From: an uncultured Mollicutes bacterium
GTDB lineage: Bacteria; Bacillota_I; Bacilli_A; Acholeplasmatales; Anaeroplasmataceae
Assembly: GCA_947174685.1 (NCBI GenBank)
Contig: CAMWJY010000004.1
Coordinates: 1-18,320, forward strand
Length of the DNA stretch: 18,320 nt
Direction of reading: 5' to 3'
The translations under genes and the position numbers were made by a program. The notes under the pieces were generated by a model. It did not search any database and was not told the DNA's origin. It worked only from the letters and a program-made list of their open reading frames with translations. This document shows, in pieces, positions 1 through 7,625 of this stretch (position 1 is its first letter; the number at the start of each line of letters is the position of its first letter).

Positions 1-30
1 GTATTGTCGAATTATATACAATTCGAATTT
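1..30 (-). terminator. Weak inverted repeat after the pectinesterase stop codon
   Basis: TCGAATT (7-13) and AATTCGA (20-26) form a 7-bp stem with a 6-nt loop just past the stop codon of the minus-strand methylesterase gene. The position suits a terminator, but the stem is AT-rich and no clear U-run follows within the window, so it may be only a weak terminator or chance symmetry. Confidence 0.25.
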
Positions 31-951
31 TCAATGGTTTTTCTTTGCCAAATATGCTTTGAAATCAGCGACATATTTGTTGGCTTCAGATACGGTAAGC
101 TGATGGGACCAAGAGACTCTTGTAGCAGTATTTAAGTTTTGTGTATATTCATAGAAACGTGCAGTTTTGTCTCTGTTCGTATCATTCCACTTATTGTAGC
201 CTTCTGGAAGCACATGCTTTCCTAGTTGACAATCTATAAAAGCTACACATCCATAGTCTCTCCATGGTCTTGCAAGAAAGGTTTTCTCATTTCCTTCTAG
301 ACTACATTTATAAAATAAATAGCCATAAGGAAGAACTTTAGGATGTGCAGGAGCACAAACAAAAGAAGGAGTAGTTCTATTAGAATCAATAGTAACAATT
401 TTACATTCTTCAAATAATGCAGTTGCGCAACCAAAAATGAAATCCACATCGCCTCTTATTGTACAATGCTTATAAATTTGCTTTGTAGGATATCCCTTCA
501 ATTTCTCTGGTGGGTAAAATGAGGCATATCTCTCACATAAATCATGTGGGAGTGGGCCGGTAAATAGAGTGTCTTGTGCACTAGATATGATGCAATTTTC
601 ACAAAGGAAATCATCCCCATCCACATGAAGTGCTACTGCTTGACCATAAGTTTTAGAAGGAAGAGCCTCATTTTGTATAATAAGTCCCTTTAATGTAATA
701 TGATTTCCTCCTATATATAATGTATAAGTATGAAAGGTATTGCATTCATTTCCGTCCTGCATAATTTTATGATAGTAATCCTTATTTGTAATGATAGCTT
801 TCCCTGGATTTTTAGACTGGATTGTAATTTGATCCATCCAAATTTCGACCTTTTCGTTATATATACCATCATTTAGTATAATAGTATCTCCAGGGGTTGT
901 TTTTTTTAGAACTGAATTTATACTCATTTCAGCTGTAATTTCAACAATCAT
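31..951 (-). CDS. Cytoplasmic pectin methylesterase (CE8 pectinesterase)
   Basis: This 306-aa protein should hydrolyse methyl esters of galacturonic acid residues, giving free carboxylates and methanol. The CE8 right-handed beta-helix motifs are all visible in order: GQAVAL (103-108), QDTL (126-129, with the presumed acid/base Asp127), GDVDFIFG (167-174, with the presumed nucleophile Asp170) and RPW (228-230, with substrate-binding Arg228). The length is typical of a single catalytic domain. There is no signal peptide, so it should act inside the cell on imported oligogalacturonides and not on whole pectin. The start is supported by GAGG (959-962, minus strand) seven bases before the ATG. It is divergent from the importer operon and shares a 240-bp control region with it. 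Family assignment is firm; preference for short substrates is inferred from the location. Confidence 0.93.
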   Translation of the reverse strand: MIVEITAEMSINSVLKKTTPGDTIILNDGIYNEKVEIWMDQITIQSKNPGKAIITNKDYYHKIMQDGNECNTFHTYTLYIGGNHITLKGLIIQNEALPSKTYGQAVALHVDGDDFLCENCIISSAQDTLFTGPLPHDLCERYASFYPPEKLKGYPTKQIYKHCTIRGDVDFIFGCATALFEECKIVTIDSNRTTPSFVCAPAHPKVLPYGYLFYKCSLEGNEKTFLARPWRDYGCVAFIDCQLGKHVLPEGYNKWNDTNRDKTARFYEYTQNLNTATRVSWSHQLTVSEANKYVADFKAYLAKKNH

Positions 952-973
952 ATTCTCGCCTCATTTCTTTTAC

Positions 974-979
974 ATTATA
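974..979 (-). promoter_or_regulatory. Possible -10 box of the pectinesterase promoter
   Basis: A perfect TATAAT reads leftward at 974-979, about 22 bases upstream of the pectinesterase start codon. No good -35 lies at the standard distance; the nearest candidate, TTGCTA at 1001-1006, would need a 21-bp spacer. It may be a weak or activated promoter. Confidence 0.4.
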
Positions 980-1026
980 ATTCATTTCATTTATAAAGTA
1001 TAGCAATTTCCATTTTTTTGGAAAAA

Positions 1027-1042
1027 AATTAAGCGTTTTCTA
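1027..1042 (+). promoter_or_regulatory. LacI/CcpA-type operator-like site, upstream of the operon promoter
   Basis: The sequence AATTAAGCGTTTTCTA matches the catabolite-responsive element consensus (WTGNAARCGNWWWCAW) at 13 of 16 positions, including the AARCG core. It ends directly before the -35 box of the rightward promoter and lies between the two divergent genes. It could bind CcpA or a local LacI-family pectin regulator; no regulator gene is present in the window. Confidence 0.4.
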
Positions 1043-1071
1043 TTGACTATAAACTTTAAAGATGCTAAAAT
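1043..1071 (+). promoter_or_regulatory. Main promoter of the importer operon
   Basis: TTGACT (1043-1048) and TAAAAT (1066-1071) are separated by exactly 17 bp, a near-consensus housekeeping-sigma promoter. Transcription should start near 1078, giving a leader of about 115 bases before the first gene. Operator-like sites sit immediately upstream (1027-1042) and just downstream of the start (1085-1100). Confidence 0.75.
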
Positions 1072-1084
1072 AATGTATGAAATT

Positions 1085-1100
1085 ATGAAAGCGTTATTTT
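1085..1100 (+). promoter_or_regulatory. LacI/CcpA-type operator-like site in the transcribed leader
   Basis: ATGAAAGCGTTATTTT fits the cre consensus at 14 of 16 positions, including TGNAARCG. It begins a few bases after the predicted transcription start, where a bound repressor would block initiation or clearance. Its centre is 58 bp from the upstream site, so two bound dimers could act together. Confidence 0.45.
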
Positions 1101-1191
1101 AGTATGCCTATGTAAAGGGGAGAAAGATAGAATACTTAATAATTTCTGAAAACCATTAACAATAGTGAAAACATTAATTAGAGGTGTTCCC

Positions 1192-1854
1192 ATGAGTATC
1201 AAAAAATATATGTGCATAGATTTATTGATGCTTTGTATTATTGGCATTGTGCTAGAGGCTTTGGGAACTTTTTTTGTAAACTATATGTATATTGGTGCTT
1301 ATCCCACAATGGTAGTATCTTTGCTTATAACAATGCTTGCTATTGTTCGATGGGGTTGGAAAGGATTAATTGTAATACCATTTTGTGCTTTGGGAAATTT
1401 GATCGGAGGACAATTTTTTGTTTTTAATCAACAAGGCATGGGAAAATACAATTGGAAAGAATTTCTAAGCTGTTTAATTGGTTTATCAACGTTAGCTCTT
1501 AATTTAATACCTTTTCATCATTATAAAACTAATAATTTGTTACAGAATAAAAAATGGTTTCTTCCTGTAGCGATATTATTAAATTTTATAATATTTGAAA
1601 TAGCAAGAGGAATGGTATATGGCTACATCGTACAAGGTGACAATGGTTATATATTAAGAAATGCTATGGGGTACGATGTTACAGGTGTTGTAATCACACT
1701 TGTTATGGGAATTTTGTTAAACCGTCAAAAAATCATGCTTAATTTCGAAGAGAAATTAGAGGCAGACAGATTACGTGCTGAGGAGGACCGGATTGCCGAA
1801 GCAGAATATTTGAAAAAAGCAGGAAAAGAAGAAACTAAAATAGAAGAGCAATAA
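1192..1854 (+). CDS. Six-TM membrane protein, ECF S-component-like, heading the operon
   Basis: The ATG at 1192 is chosen over an in-frame GTG at 1165 because GAGGTG (1181-1186) sits at ideal spacing before it; this gives 220 aa. About six hydrophobic segments fill residues 9-175 (roughly 9-29, 36-53, 56-75, 88-104, 118-142, 155-174). A highly charged, Glu/Lys-rich tail of about 40 residues follows that may form a cytoplasmic helix or coiled coil. Size, six helices and the RWGWKG turn after helix 2 recall substrate-binding S-components of ECF vitamin transporters, but I see no decisive motif. It is the first gene after the main promoter and just precedes the ABC permease genes, so a role linked to sugar-acid uptake is likely. 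The exact function is unknown. Confidence 0.75.
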   Translation: MSIKKYMCIDLLMLCIIGIVLEALGTFFVNYMYIGAYPTMVVSLLITMLAIVRWGWKGLIVIPFCALGNLIGGQFFVFNQQGMGKYNWKEFLSCLIGLSTLALNLIPFHHYKTNNLLQNKKWFLPVAILLNFIIFEIARGMVYGYIVQGDNGYILRNAMGYDVTGVVITLVMGILLNRQKIMLNFEEKLEADRLRAEEDRIAEAEYLKKAGKEETKIEEQ

Positions 1855-1875
1855 ATATGGAAAGGTGTGTATAAA

Positions 1876-2895
1876 ATGCAAAAAAATATTGTTGATCAGA
1901 ACGTTGTAGAAGAGGTAGAGCGCAACAAATGGAAAAACACATTACGTACATTAGCTAAGGATTGGCGATTATATGTATTGCTAATTCCAATGTTCGCTTT
2001 CTTAATTTTGTTTAAATACTTGCCAATAGGAGGTATTTTAACAGGCTTTAAATGGGGATCTGATACAGAAATTGAATTGAATAAGCAATGGGCAGGTCTT
2101 CATTGGTTGATGGAAATCTTTGCTGGAGATTATGCATATCAATTCTGGCGTGCATTCAGAAACACATTTGTTAATAGTATGTATGGTTTGATTTTTGGAT
2201 TCCCAATTCCAATTTTCATTGCACTACTATTTAGTGAAATTAAAAACACAAAATATCGTAGCGTATTACAGGTGTGTGTATACTTGCCTCACTTTGTTTC
2301 AACAGTAGTTGTTACAACAATTATAACATTATGGTGTGAGGGTACGAATGGTGGACATCCGGGTTGGATATATAGTATGGTTTCAGCTATGGGAATTCAT
2401 GAGGGTACAAATTCTGTACTAACCTCACCTAAATTCTTTAGACCTATTTATCAAATTTCTGGTGTATGGGAAGGTGCAGGTTATGGCTCTATCGTTTATT
2501 TCGCAGCAATCCTTGCTATTTCGCCTACAAGCTATGAGGCAGCTCGTATAGATGGAGCTACCAAGCTACAGCAGATTCGATATGTTACATTCCCAGGTAT
2601 GGCTCCAACATTAACTATTATGTTAATTATGCGTATAGGTCAAATTCTAAACATTGGATATGAAAAGATCATTTTATTGATTGGTGATAAGATTGATGCT
2701 TACGAAACTGGTGATGTTGTATCAACTCTAGTTTACCGTATGTCAGGTCGTGCAGCATCAGGATCTACAGATGGTAGTAAAGCAATTCCACAGATTGGTA
2801 TTGTTGCGGACTTATTTAACTCAATCATAGCAATGTGTTTAGTACTTGGAGCTAACGCAATTTCTCGTAGAGTTTCATCTACGTCATTATTCTAG
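1876..2895 (+). CDS. Carbohydrate ABC transporter permease, LplB type
   Basis: One of two inner-membrane channel subunits of a CUT1-type oligosaccharide importer, related to Bacillus LplB/YteP. About six transmembrane helices are visible. The cytoplasmic coupling (EAA) loop, EAARIDGA followed by a conserved FPG, begins near residue 221 and docks onto the ATPase. The stretch before it (GxxxWEGAGYGSIVYFAAI) is typical of the LplB subfamily. The start is taken at ATG 1876, as GGAAAGG (1859-1865) is well placed for it and too close to an in-frame GTG at 1867; this gives 339 aa. It is followed after 12 bases by the second permease gene. In a locus with pectate lyase and GH28/GH105, the substrate is inferred to be oligogalacturonide. 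Confidence 0.9.
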   Translation: MQKNIVDQNVVEEVERNKWKNTLRTLAKDWRLYVLLIPMFAFLILFKYLPIGGILTGFKWGSDTEIELNKQWAGLHWLMEIFAGDYAYQFWRAFRNTFVNSMYGLIFGFPIPIFIALLFSEIKNTKYRSVLQVCVYLPHFVSTVVVTTIITLWCEGTNGGHPGWIYSMVSAMGIHEGTNSVLTSPKFFRPIYQISGVWEGAGYGSIVYFAAILAISPTSYEAARIDGATKLQQIRYVTFPGMAPTLTIMLIMRIGQILNIGYEKIILLIGDKIDAYETGDVVSTLVYRMSGRAASGSTDGSKAIPQIGIVADLFNSIIAMCLVLGANAISRRVSSTSLF

Positions 2896-2907
2896 GAGGT
2901 AACAAGC

Positions 2908-3774
2908 ATGAAAAGACTTGATAAATCAGAGGTTATATTTAAGGTTTTGTCTTATGTGTTGTTAACTGCATTTGCAATTGTATGTTTATTTCCATTTGCG
3001 TTTCTATTAGCTAACACATTTTCTGGAAAAGATGCTGTAGATAATTCACAAGTAGTTGTCTTTCCAATTGGATTCCAAATTGATGCTTTACTTGAGGTTA
3101 TAAATGCAAAAGGCTTCTGGCTATCCTATTGTAACTCATTCTTTATTACAATGTATGGTACATTAGTTTCTATGCTAGTAGCAATTACAGGTGCTTATGC
3201 ACTTTCTAAAACAAGATTGATGTTTGGACGTGGATTTAACTTCTTATTAGTATTCACAATGTGGTTTAGTGCTGGTATGATTCCAACACTTCAAAACTTC
3301 ATTCGTTTTGGTGTAACAAACCGTGAAATGTTCATTATTGCACTTGGCTTTAATGCATTCAACATCATTCTATTAAGAAATTATTTCAGCTCTGTTCCTA
3401 CAGAAATAGAAGAAGCAGCTACAATTGATGGTGCTTCAGAATTCCAAATTTTAACACGTGTATATGTGCCAATGTCAAAGGCATCTATTGCAACAGTTGC
3501 AATGTTCTATGCGGTTTCTAGATGGAATGGATATATGTGGGCACAAATGCTATTAAGTGAAAATGATCAGCCTCTTCAAGTATATATTAAGATATATATG
3601 CCAAATTATTTGAAGAAGATTGAGGAAATGACATCTAATCTAAATGTTAATTTCTCACCATATTCTGTTCAGTATGCGTTGATTGTTTGTTCAATCCTTC
3701 CGATAGTTATAGTTTATCCTAAACTATCTAAATATTTTGCTGCTGGTGTAAATGTCGGTGGTGTAAAAGAGTAA
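2908..3774 (+). CDS. Carbohydrate ABC transporter permease, YtcP/LplC type
   Basis: Second channel subunit of the importer, 288 aa. About six membrane helices are visible. The EAA loop near residues 168-190 reads EEAATIDGASEFQ and ends with the expected VPMSKA segment. Helix 1 (VLLTAFAIVCLFPFAFLLAN) and the C-terminal YPKLSKYFAAGVNVGGVKE are hallmarks of the YtcP/LplC family, where the KG(V/I)xxGxVK(E/G) ending is common. A perfect AGGAGG (2894-2899) overlaps the stop codon of the preceding permease and lies eight bases before the ATG, so the two subunits are probably translationally linked. It would pair with the LplB-type subunit and the MsmK-type ATPase encoded further down the operon. Confidence 0.92.
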   Translation: MKRLDKSEVIFKVLSYVLLTAFAIVCLFPFAFLLANTFSGKDAVDNSQVVVFPIGFQIDALLEVINAKGFWLSYCNSFFITMYGTLVSMLVAITGAYALSKTRLMFGRGFNFLLVFTMWFSAGMIPTLQNFIRFGVTNREMFIIALGFNAFNIILLRNYFSSVPTEIEEAATIDGASEFQILTRVYVPMSKASIATVAMFYAVSRWNGYMWAQMLLSENDQPLQVYIKIYMPNYLKKIEEMTSNLNVNFSPYSVQYALIVCSILPIVIVYPKLSKYFAAGVNVGGVKE

Positions 3775-3816
3775 TTTTAGATATTTTTGGCATCAAGCCA
3801 TAAAATATAAACCATG

Positions 3817-3842
3817 GATACTAGGGTTTTAAAATAAGTATC
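3817..3842 (+). promoter_or_regulatory. Stem-loop upstream of the solute-binding-protein gene
   Basis: GATACT (3817-3822) and AGTATC (3837-3842) can pair around an AU-rich loop, followed by a run of nine A bases and the ribosome-binding site. With the strong hairpin after the same gene it could protect the binding-protein message from decay. The stem is only 6 bp. Confidence 0.3.
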
Positions 3843-3866
3843 AAAAAAAAATAAGGAGAAAGAAAA

Positions 3867-6209
3867 ATGAAGAAAAAAGTTTTGACCGTTGCAGGTCTAG
3901 CGGTTGTTTCAGGCTTGGCTCTAGCTGGATGTAAGCCTACAACAAACGTAACTGGTGGTTCTGTCTATAATAAAGATGGATACCATTATGAGGCTGCACC
4001 AACAGCCTATCAATATACAGGAACTCTAGCTAAAACAGATGTAAATGTATATTTGAATTACCAAGGAACATCAGGGGTTTCTTATGTAGGATCTACAGCT
4101 TATACAAACCCAATTGATGGTGAAACTTATCAACAAGGTAAGATTTTACCTACTTGGACTGAACTTGGAAGAGTGACAGGAACAAGCGTAAAGGATGTAG
4201 CTAGCTACACTGATAAGACAGATGATGCTACTTACGAGACTGTTTCTGGACAAGCATTCAAGTCAAAAGATGGTAAGGGAATTGATTTATTTGCTAACAC
4301 AGTAAAAAATATTAATTCTATGGGCGCTGATGGTAAGGCTCATGACTTGTTACCATATATTGAGCAAGGAAAAATGCCTAACTTTGAGGCATATTTAAAA
4401 GCCAACCCTTCAATCAAGGAACAAATTACAAGTAATGGAAAGATTTTCTATACACCATATTTTGATGGTTATAATGAAATTGAAAGAATGTTCATTATGG
4501 ATACTGAAATTGTTCAGATTTTATTAGATACTGACGATTTTAGTAAATTTGATGCTACAATGAGTGGTAAGGGTGGAAGCGATAAGACGTTAAAAGAAGC
4601 TAATTATCAACCTTTCATTAATGCCGATTATAATTATGCAGCTGATACAACAGTAAAGGTTTCTGTTAAGGCTCAGGCAAAAGAAATTACAATTAAGAAA
4701 ACTGATAATATCATTAAACAACAAAATGCTTCTTTAGCAAATGGTGTTTCTGGTAAGGACTTAGCTCAACAATTCAAGAATTATTTGAAGGCTGCTTTTG
4801 GTCATGAAGTTGGTAAAGGAAAAACATTTGAAAAATATTCTGACATCTTCGCGAGTGAGTCTGCAGCATACAATGCTGATGAATTAGTTGCATTGATGCG
4901 TGTTGTTAAGGCAAATCCAAGTACAGTTTCAAAGGGAAAAGCAGAAACTGTTGAAGTTTTCTTCCCACGTGGAGAAGCTGCAAACCGTGTTGCAAACATC
5001 TTAGACTTAGCTCAAATTTGGGGTATTCAAGGATTAGATGCTGAATCTAATAACTTCTTCTTTGATGCAAATGGTAAATTACAATCATTAGGTACAACAA
5101 AGGCTTCTTATGATGCATTAGAGTTATTACATGATTTATATGCTGAAGGCTTAATTGTTTCTAATTTCTATTATGTTCCTAGTGAAAAAGCACAAGCTAA
5201 TAAGGGATTAGATACTTATTTCAAGAAGACTGTTAATGATTCAGGCGTTGGTTTCTTAATGTATGATTATTCTGCATCAATTGGTGCAGCAAATGATGCA
5301 GTTGAAGGTATCGGAACAAAGCCTGAGAATCGTAATGGTAAATTTAAAGATGCAAGTGTTACAGGCATTAGACCAGTTGTTTCTCCATTAACTATGTGGG
5401 CAACTGAAAAGACTTGGAAGCATGATCAAGCATTATCAGATATGACTGGTAAGACTTTAACTCGTTATGTTGAATCTAACAGAACATTAAAGACTGGTTC
5501 TTGGTGTATTCCATCTACAGCAGAAAATGTTGATGGTGCATTACGTCTAATGGATGTTATCTTCTCTGATTATGGTGCTTTAGTAAATACATTTGGTCCT
5601 ACAAACTATTGGTATCAACCAACAATTGATGGTAAGAAGACTACTGATCCTATGATTGCTACTGACTTAGGTGGATCTGAAAAAGCTCCTGTATTATCTC
5701 AAGCATTAGCAGCAGAAATTCAACGTTCTGGTAAGGACTTCTGGAGTTATATGCGTGAAAATGTTGGTGCTACTCAAGGTATTGGTGGAGTTAGAAATAA
5801 CCAAGCTGATTTCCAAGCTACAAATGCACATGCACAAGTTGGTTTAACTAATGTTAAGAATGCAATCGCTTCTGGAGCTATGATTCTTGCTCAAGTAAAG
5901 AATTCTTATGATTTCTCTACATCAGTAAATGTTAACTGGACTGTTTCTACAAAGGTTACTGCTGAAAATGATGGTATCACTTCATTCTGGACTGATCCAA
6001 AAACTACTGAGGCAACAAACTGGTGTTATGTAGTTGTTAATGGATCTAGTGGTGAAGTTACAAGTGGATCTGTTTCTAAACAAAAATATACACTAGAACA
6101 AGTTCTAGCACATTTAGATCCTTATGCAAGATTATATTTATATCAATATGCAAACTCTTTAGGTGATAATGGTGCGCATATTGCAGATTTCTGTAAAACT
6201 ACAAATTAA
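3867..6209 (+). CDS. Large extracellular solute-binding lipoprotein of the pectin oligosaccharide importer
   Basis: This 780-aa protein begins with a lipoprotein signal peptide whose lipobox LALAGC places the acylated Cys at residue 22. Family 1/LipO features occur in the right order: an N-terminal stretch on tasks and limited-by Asp/Tyr loops, then SYDALELLHDLYAEGLI, then ALRLMDVIFSDYGALVNTFG, the equivalent of the conserved 'RLLDYLFSEEG' segment. It should capture oligosaccharide at the cell surface and deliver it to the two permeases encoded just upstream. Typical LipO proteins are about 500-560 aa, so roughly 220 residues are extra; they seem spread over insertions near residues 240-330 and a long C-terminal extension after about 620. 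AAGGAG precedes the ATG. The gene is bracketed by stem-loops, which fits high expression. Substrate is inferred from the neighbours. Confidence 0.88.
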   Translation: MKKKVLTVAGLAVVSGLALAGCKPTTNVTGGSVYNKDGYHYEAAPTAYQYTGTLAKTDVNVYLNYQGTSGVSYVGSTAYTNPIDGETYQQGKILPTWTELGRVTGTSVKDVASYTDKTDDATYETVSGQAFKSKDGKGIDLFANTVKNINSMGADGKAHDLLPYIEQGKMPNFEAYLKANPSIKEQITSNGKIFYTPYFDGYNEIERMFIMDTEIVQILLDTDDFSKFDATMSGKGGSDKTLKEANYQPFINADYNYAADTTVKVSVKAQAKEITIKKTDNIIKQQNASLANGVSGKDLAQQFKNYLKAAFGHEVGKGKTFEKYSDIFASESAAYNADELVALMRVVKANPSTVSKGKAETVEVFFPRGEAANRVANILDLAQIWGIQGLDAESNNFFFDANGKLQSLGTTKASYDALELLHDLYAEGLIVSNFYYVPSEKAQANKGLDTYFKKTVNDSGVGFLMYDYSASIGAANDAVEGIGTKPENRNGKFKDASVTGIRPVVSPLTMWATEKTWKHDQALSDMTGKTLTRYVESNRTLKTGSWCIPSTAENVDGALRLMDVIFSDYGALVNTFGPTNYWYQPTIDGKKTTDPMIATDLGGSEKAPVLSQALAAEIQRSGKDFWSYMRENVGATQGIGGVRNNQADFQATNAHAQVGLTNVKNAIASGAMILAQVKNSYDFSTSVNVNWTVSTKVTAENDGITSFWTDPKTTEATNWCYVVVNGSSGEVTSGSVSKQKYTLEQVLAHLDPYARLYLYQYANSLGDNGAHIADFCKTTN

Positions 6210-6236
6210 GATTAATTAACTATTTTACAAAGGAAA

Positions 6237-6267
6237 TATGTAGGTAGGAGAAATTCCTACCTACATA
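6237..6267 (+). promoter_or_regulatory. Strong intercistronic stem-loop after the binding-protein gene
   Basis: A perfect 13-bp stem (6237-6249 with 6255-6267) closes a 5-nt loop GAAAU, within 30 bases of the binding-protein stop codon. It is not followed by a U-run, so full termination is unlikely. It more likely blocks 3' exonucleases and partly attenuates transcription, raising binding protein relative to downstream genes, as seen for intercistronic hairpins in other ABC importer operons such as malE-malF. Confidence 0.75.
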
Positions 6268-6295
6268 GGACCTTTAATTATTATGGAGGTTAAAA

Positions 6296-7003
6296 ATGGA
6301 ATTTTTAATCAAGAGAAGTAAATTGATACACATCGTTTATGGTGTAATATGTTTTATTTTATTAATTTCTTCAGTAATTTTTATGACTCAATATATAAAT
6401 GTAAGAGTTATAACTACACTTTCAACGTCTGGGAATCTAGATTTATCAACTGAGGGAATTAATGTGTATTTCACAGACTTTTATAGTTTGAACAATTTAG
6501 GTGATCCTACAGCAGATATGTGGAAAATATATAATTTTCAACAAAGCCTAAATAATTTCAATAATTTAATTTTATACTTTGGTGTAGCTGCACTTGTTTT
6601 ATTTGCTCTACTAATGATAGTAGGAAATCAAAGCAGAAAAGTATATTATTTAAGTAATCTAGTCGTTGGAGTTGCTGTTCCTAGCATTATCGCTATTTTA
6701 TGTATTGTTTTAATTAGCATTAATTCAGGATTCTATGGTAAATTCAATGAGAGCAAAGATTTATATTGTATGGCTGCTTTATTATGTGAGGAAAGAAAAG
6801 GAGTAGTTTATTCTCAGTATAAGCTTGAGAATTTAGAGCCTTTATTTAATTGCAATACATTAACCTTCACGCTATATAATGTTTTATTTGCTGTAATACT
6901 AGTAGTTTCTCTTGCTATGGTTGCATATGCAATTTATAGATTCATTAGTTCTTCTGATAAGAGAAGACAGATTATTGCAAGGGCGGTGTCTCAAGATGAA
7001 TGA
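6296..7003 (+). CDS. Unknown four-TM membrane protein in the importer operon
   Basis: No family is recognised. The 235-aa protein has four predicted membrane helices at about residues 11-31, 88-108, 117-140 and 190-213. A long, probably extracytoplasmic loop (32-87) follows helix 1, a short basic turn (NQSRKVYY) joins helices 2 and 3, a polar loop with two Cys follows helix 3, and the short tail is basic (SSDKRRQ). There is a good ribosome-binding site, TGGAGG, before the ATG. The stop overlaps the start of the next gene by eight bases, so the two are probably translated together. It lies between the binding-protein and ATPase genes, so an accessory role in the importer is plausible but unproven. 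The layout resembles that of the genes at 6996 and 8744. Confidence 0.8.
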   Translation: MEFLIKRSKLIHIVYGVICFILLISSVIFMTQYINVRVITTLSTSGNLDLSTEGINVYFTDFYSLNNLGDPTADMWKIYNFQQSLNNFNNLILYFGVAALVLFALLMIVGNQSRKVYYLSNLVVGVAVPSIIAILCIVLISINSGFYGKFNESKDLYCMAALLCEERKGVVYSQYKLENLEPLFNCNTLTFTLYNVLFAVILVVSLAMVAYAIYRFISSSDKRRQIIARAVSQDE

Positions 7004-7613
7004 TCAAATGGAAAATAATGTTGTTCTAGAAGGTGCAGAATTAAAAAAAGTTAAATTAGAGATGATGCACTATCGTGGGAATGGCTTATCATATAAATTA
7101 GGATTCTTAGGAATAGCATTTAGTGTATTAGGCGCATTCGTTTGTTTGAATAGTTTTAAGCCTGATTTTCTAGGATTCCTTAAGATATTAATGAATATTG
7201 CAATTCTATTATTTGGATTCTTGTGCTGCGAAAAAGCTAAAGCATATTCCAAGGAGGCATCTATTGGTATGTGTGTAATTGGCGGAGTTTGTGCTTTAAG
7301 AATCTTCTGGGTACCACTTAATTTAATGATATGGTATAACAAATTTGTTGGTGCAAATTCTGTTAAATCTTCAGGTACTGCTACAGAAGAAGAAGTAAAA
7401 AAGGCTCAAGAAATCATTGATAAATCTGGAAATTATTTGGGTGACATTGTAACAAATTCTAATTCTACAATTAATTGGTTACCTAAGGATGGTAATTTCC
7501 GTGGTATTCTTGCGATGGTATTATTAGCTTGTGCAGCAGCAGCATTTATTGTGTCTGGTGTTGTGGGTATAATTCAAAGCAAGAAATATATTGCATCAAG
7601 AAAAGAGAAATAG
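6996..7613 (+). CDS. Unknown four-TM membrane protein preceding the ATPase gene
   Basis: Start taken at ATG 6996, preceded by GGCGGTG at suitable spacing and overlapping the previous stop by eight bases; a longer in-frame reading from 6912 would run deep into the upstream gene. The 205-aa product has a polar N-terminus, then hydrophobic segments at about 34-52, 60-77, 85-105 and 168-192. A short basic turn with CCEKAKAY lies between helices 2 and 3, a 60-residue polar loop rich in Ser, Asn and Glu precedes helix 4, and the tail is basic (SKKYIASRKEK). No known family is recognised. It ends directly at the Shine-Dalgarno site of the ATPase gene, suggesting coordinated production with the importer. 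Confidence 0.78.
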   Translation: MNDQMENNVVLEGAELKKVKLEMMHYRGNGLSYKLGFLGIAFSVLGAFVCLNSFKPDFLGFLKILMNIAILLFGFLCCEKAKAYSKEASIGMCVIGGVCALRIFWVPLNLMIWYNKFVGANSVKSSGTATEEEVKKAQEIIDKSGNYLGDIVTNSNSTINWLPKDGNFRGILAMVLLACAAAAFIVSGVVGIIQSKKYIASRKEK

Positions 7614-7625
7614 GAGGATAAATCG

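Noticed and set aside
1212..1427. Plus-strand 71-codon frame within the ECF-S-like gene
   Set aside because: It is out of frame with a gene that has a good ribosome-binding site and a consistent membrane pattern, and it has no start signal of its own.
3787..3815. Possible internal promoter before the binding-protein gene (TTGGCA)
   Set aside because: No -10 box lies at a suitable distance, so the gene is more simply read from the main operon promoter.
4802..4999. Antisense open frame inside the binding-protein gene, and similar frames at 7070-7342, 8413-8616, 8977-9243, 12287-12604 and 13363-13599
   Set aside because: They lie wholly within well-supported genes on the other strand, lack ribosome-binding sites and recognisable domains, and are explained as shadows of the true reading frame.
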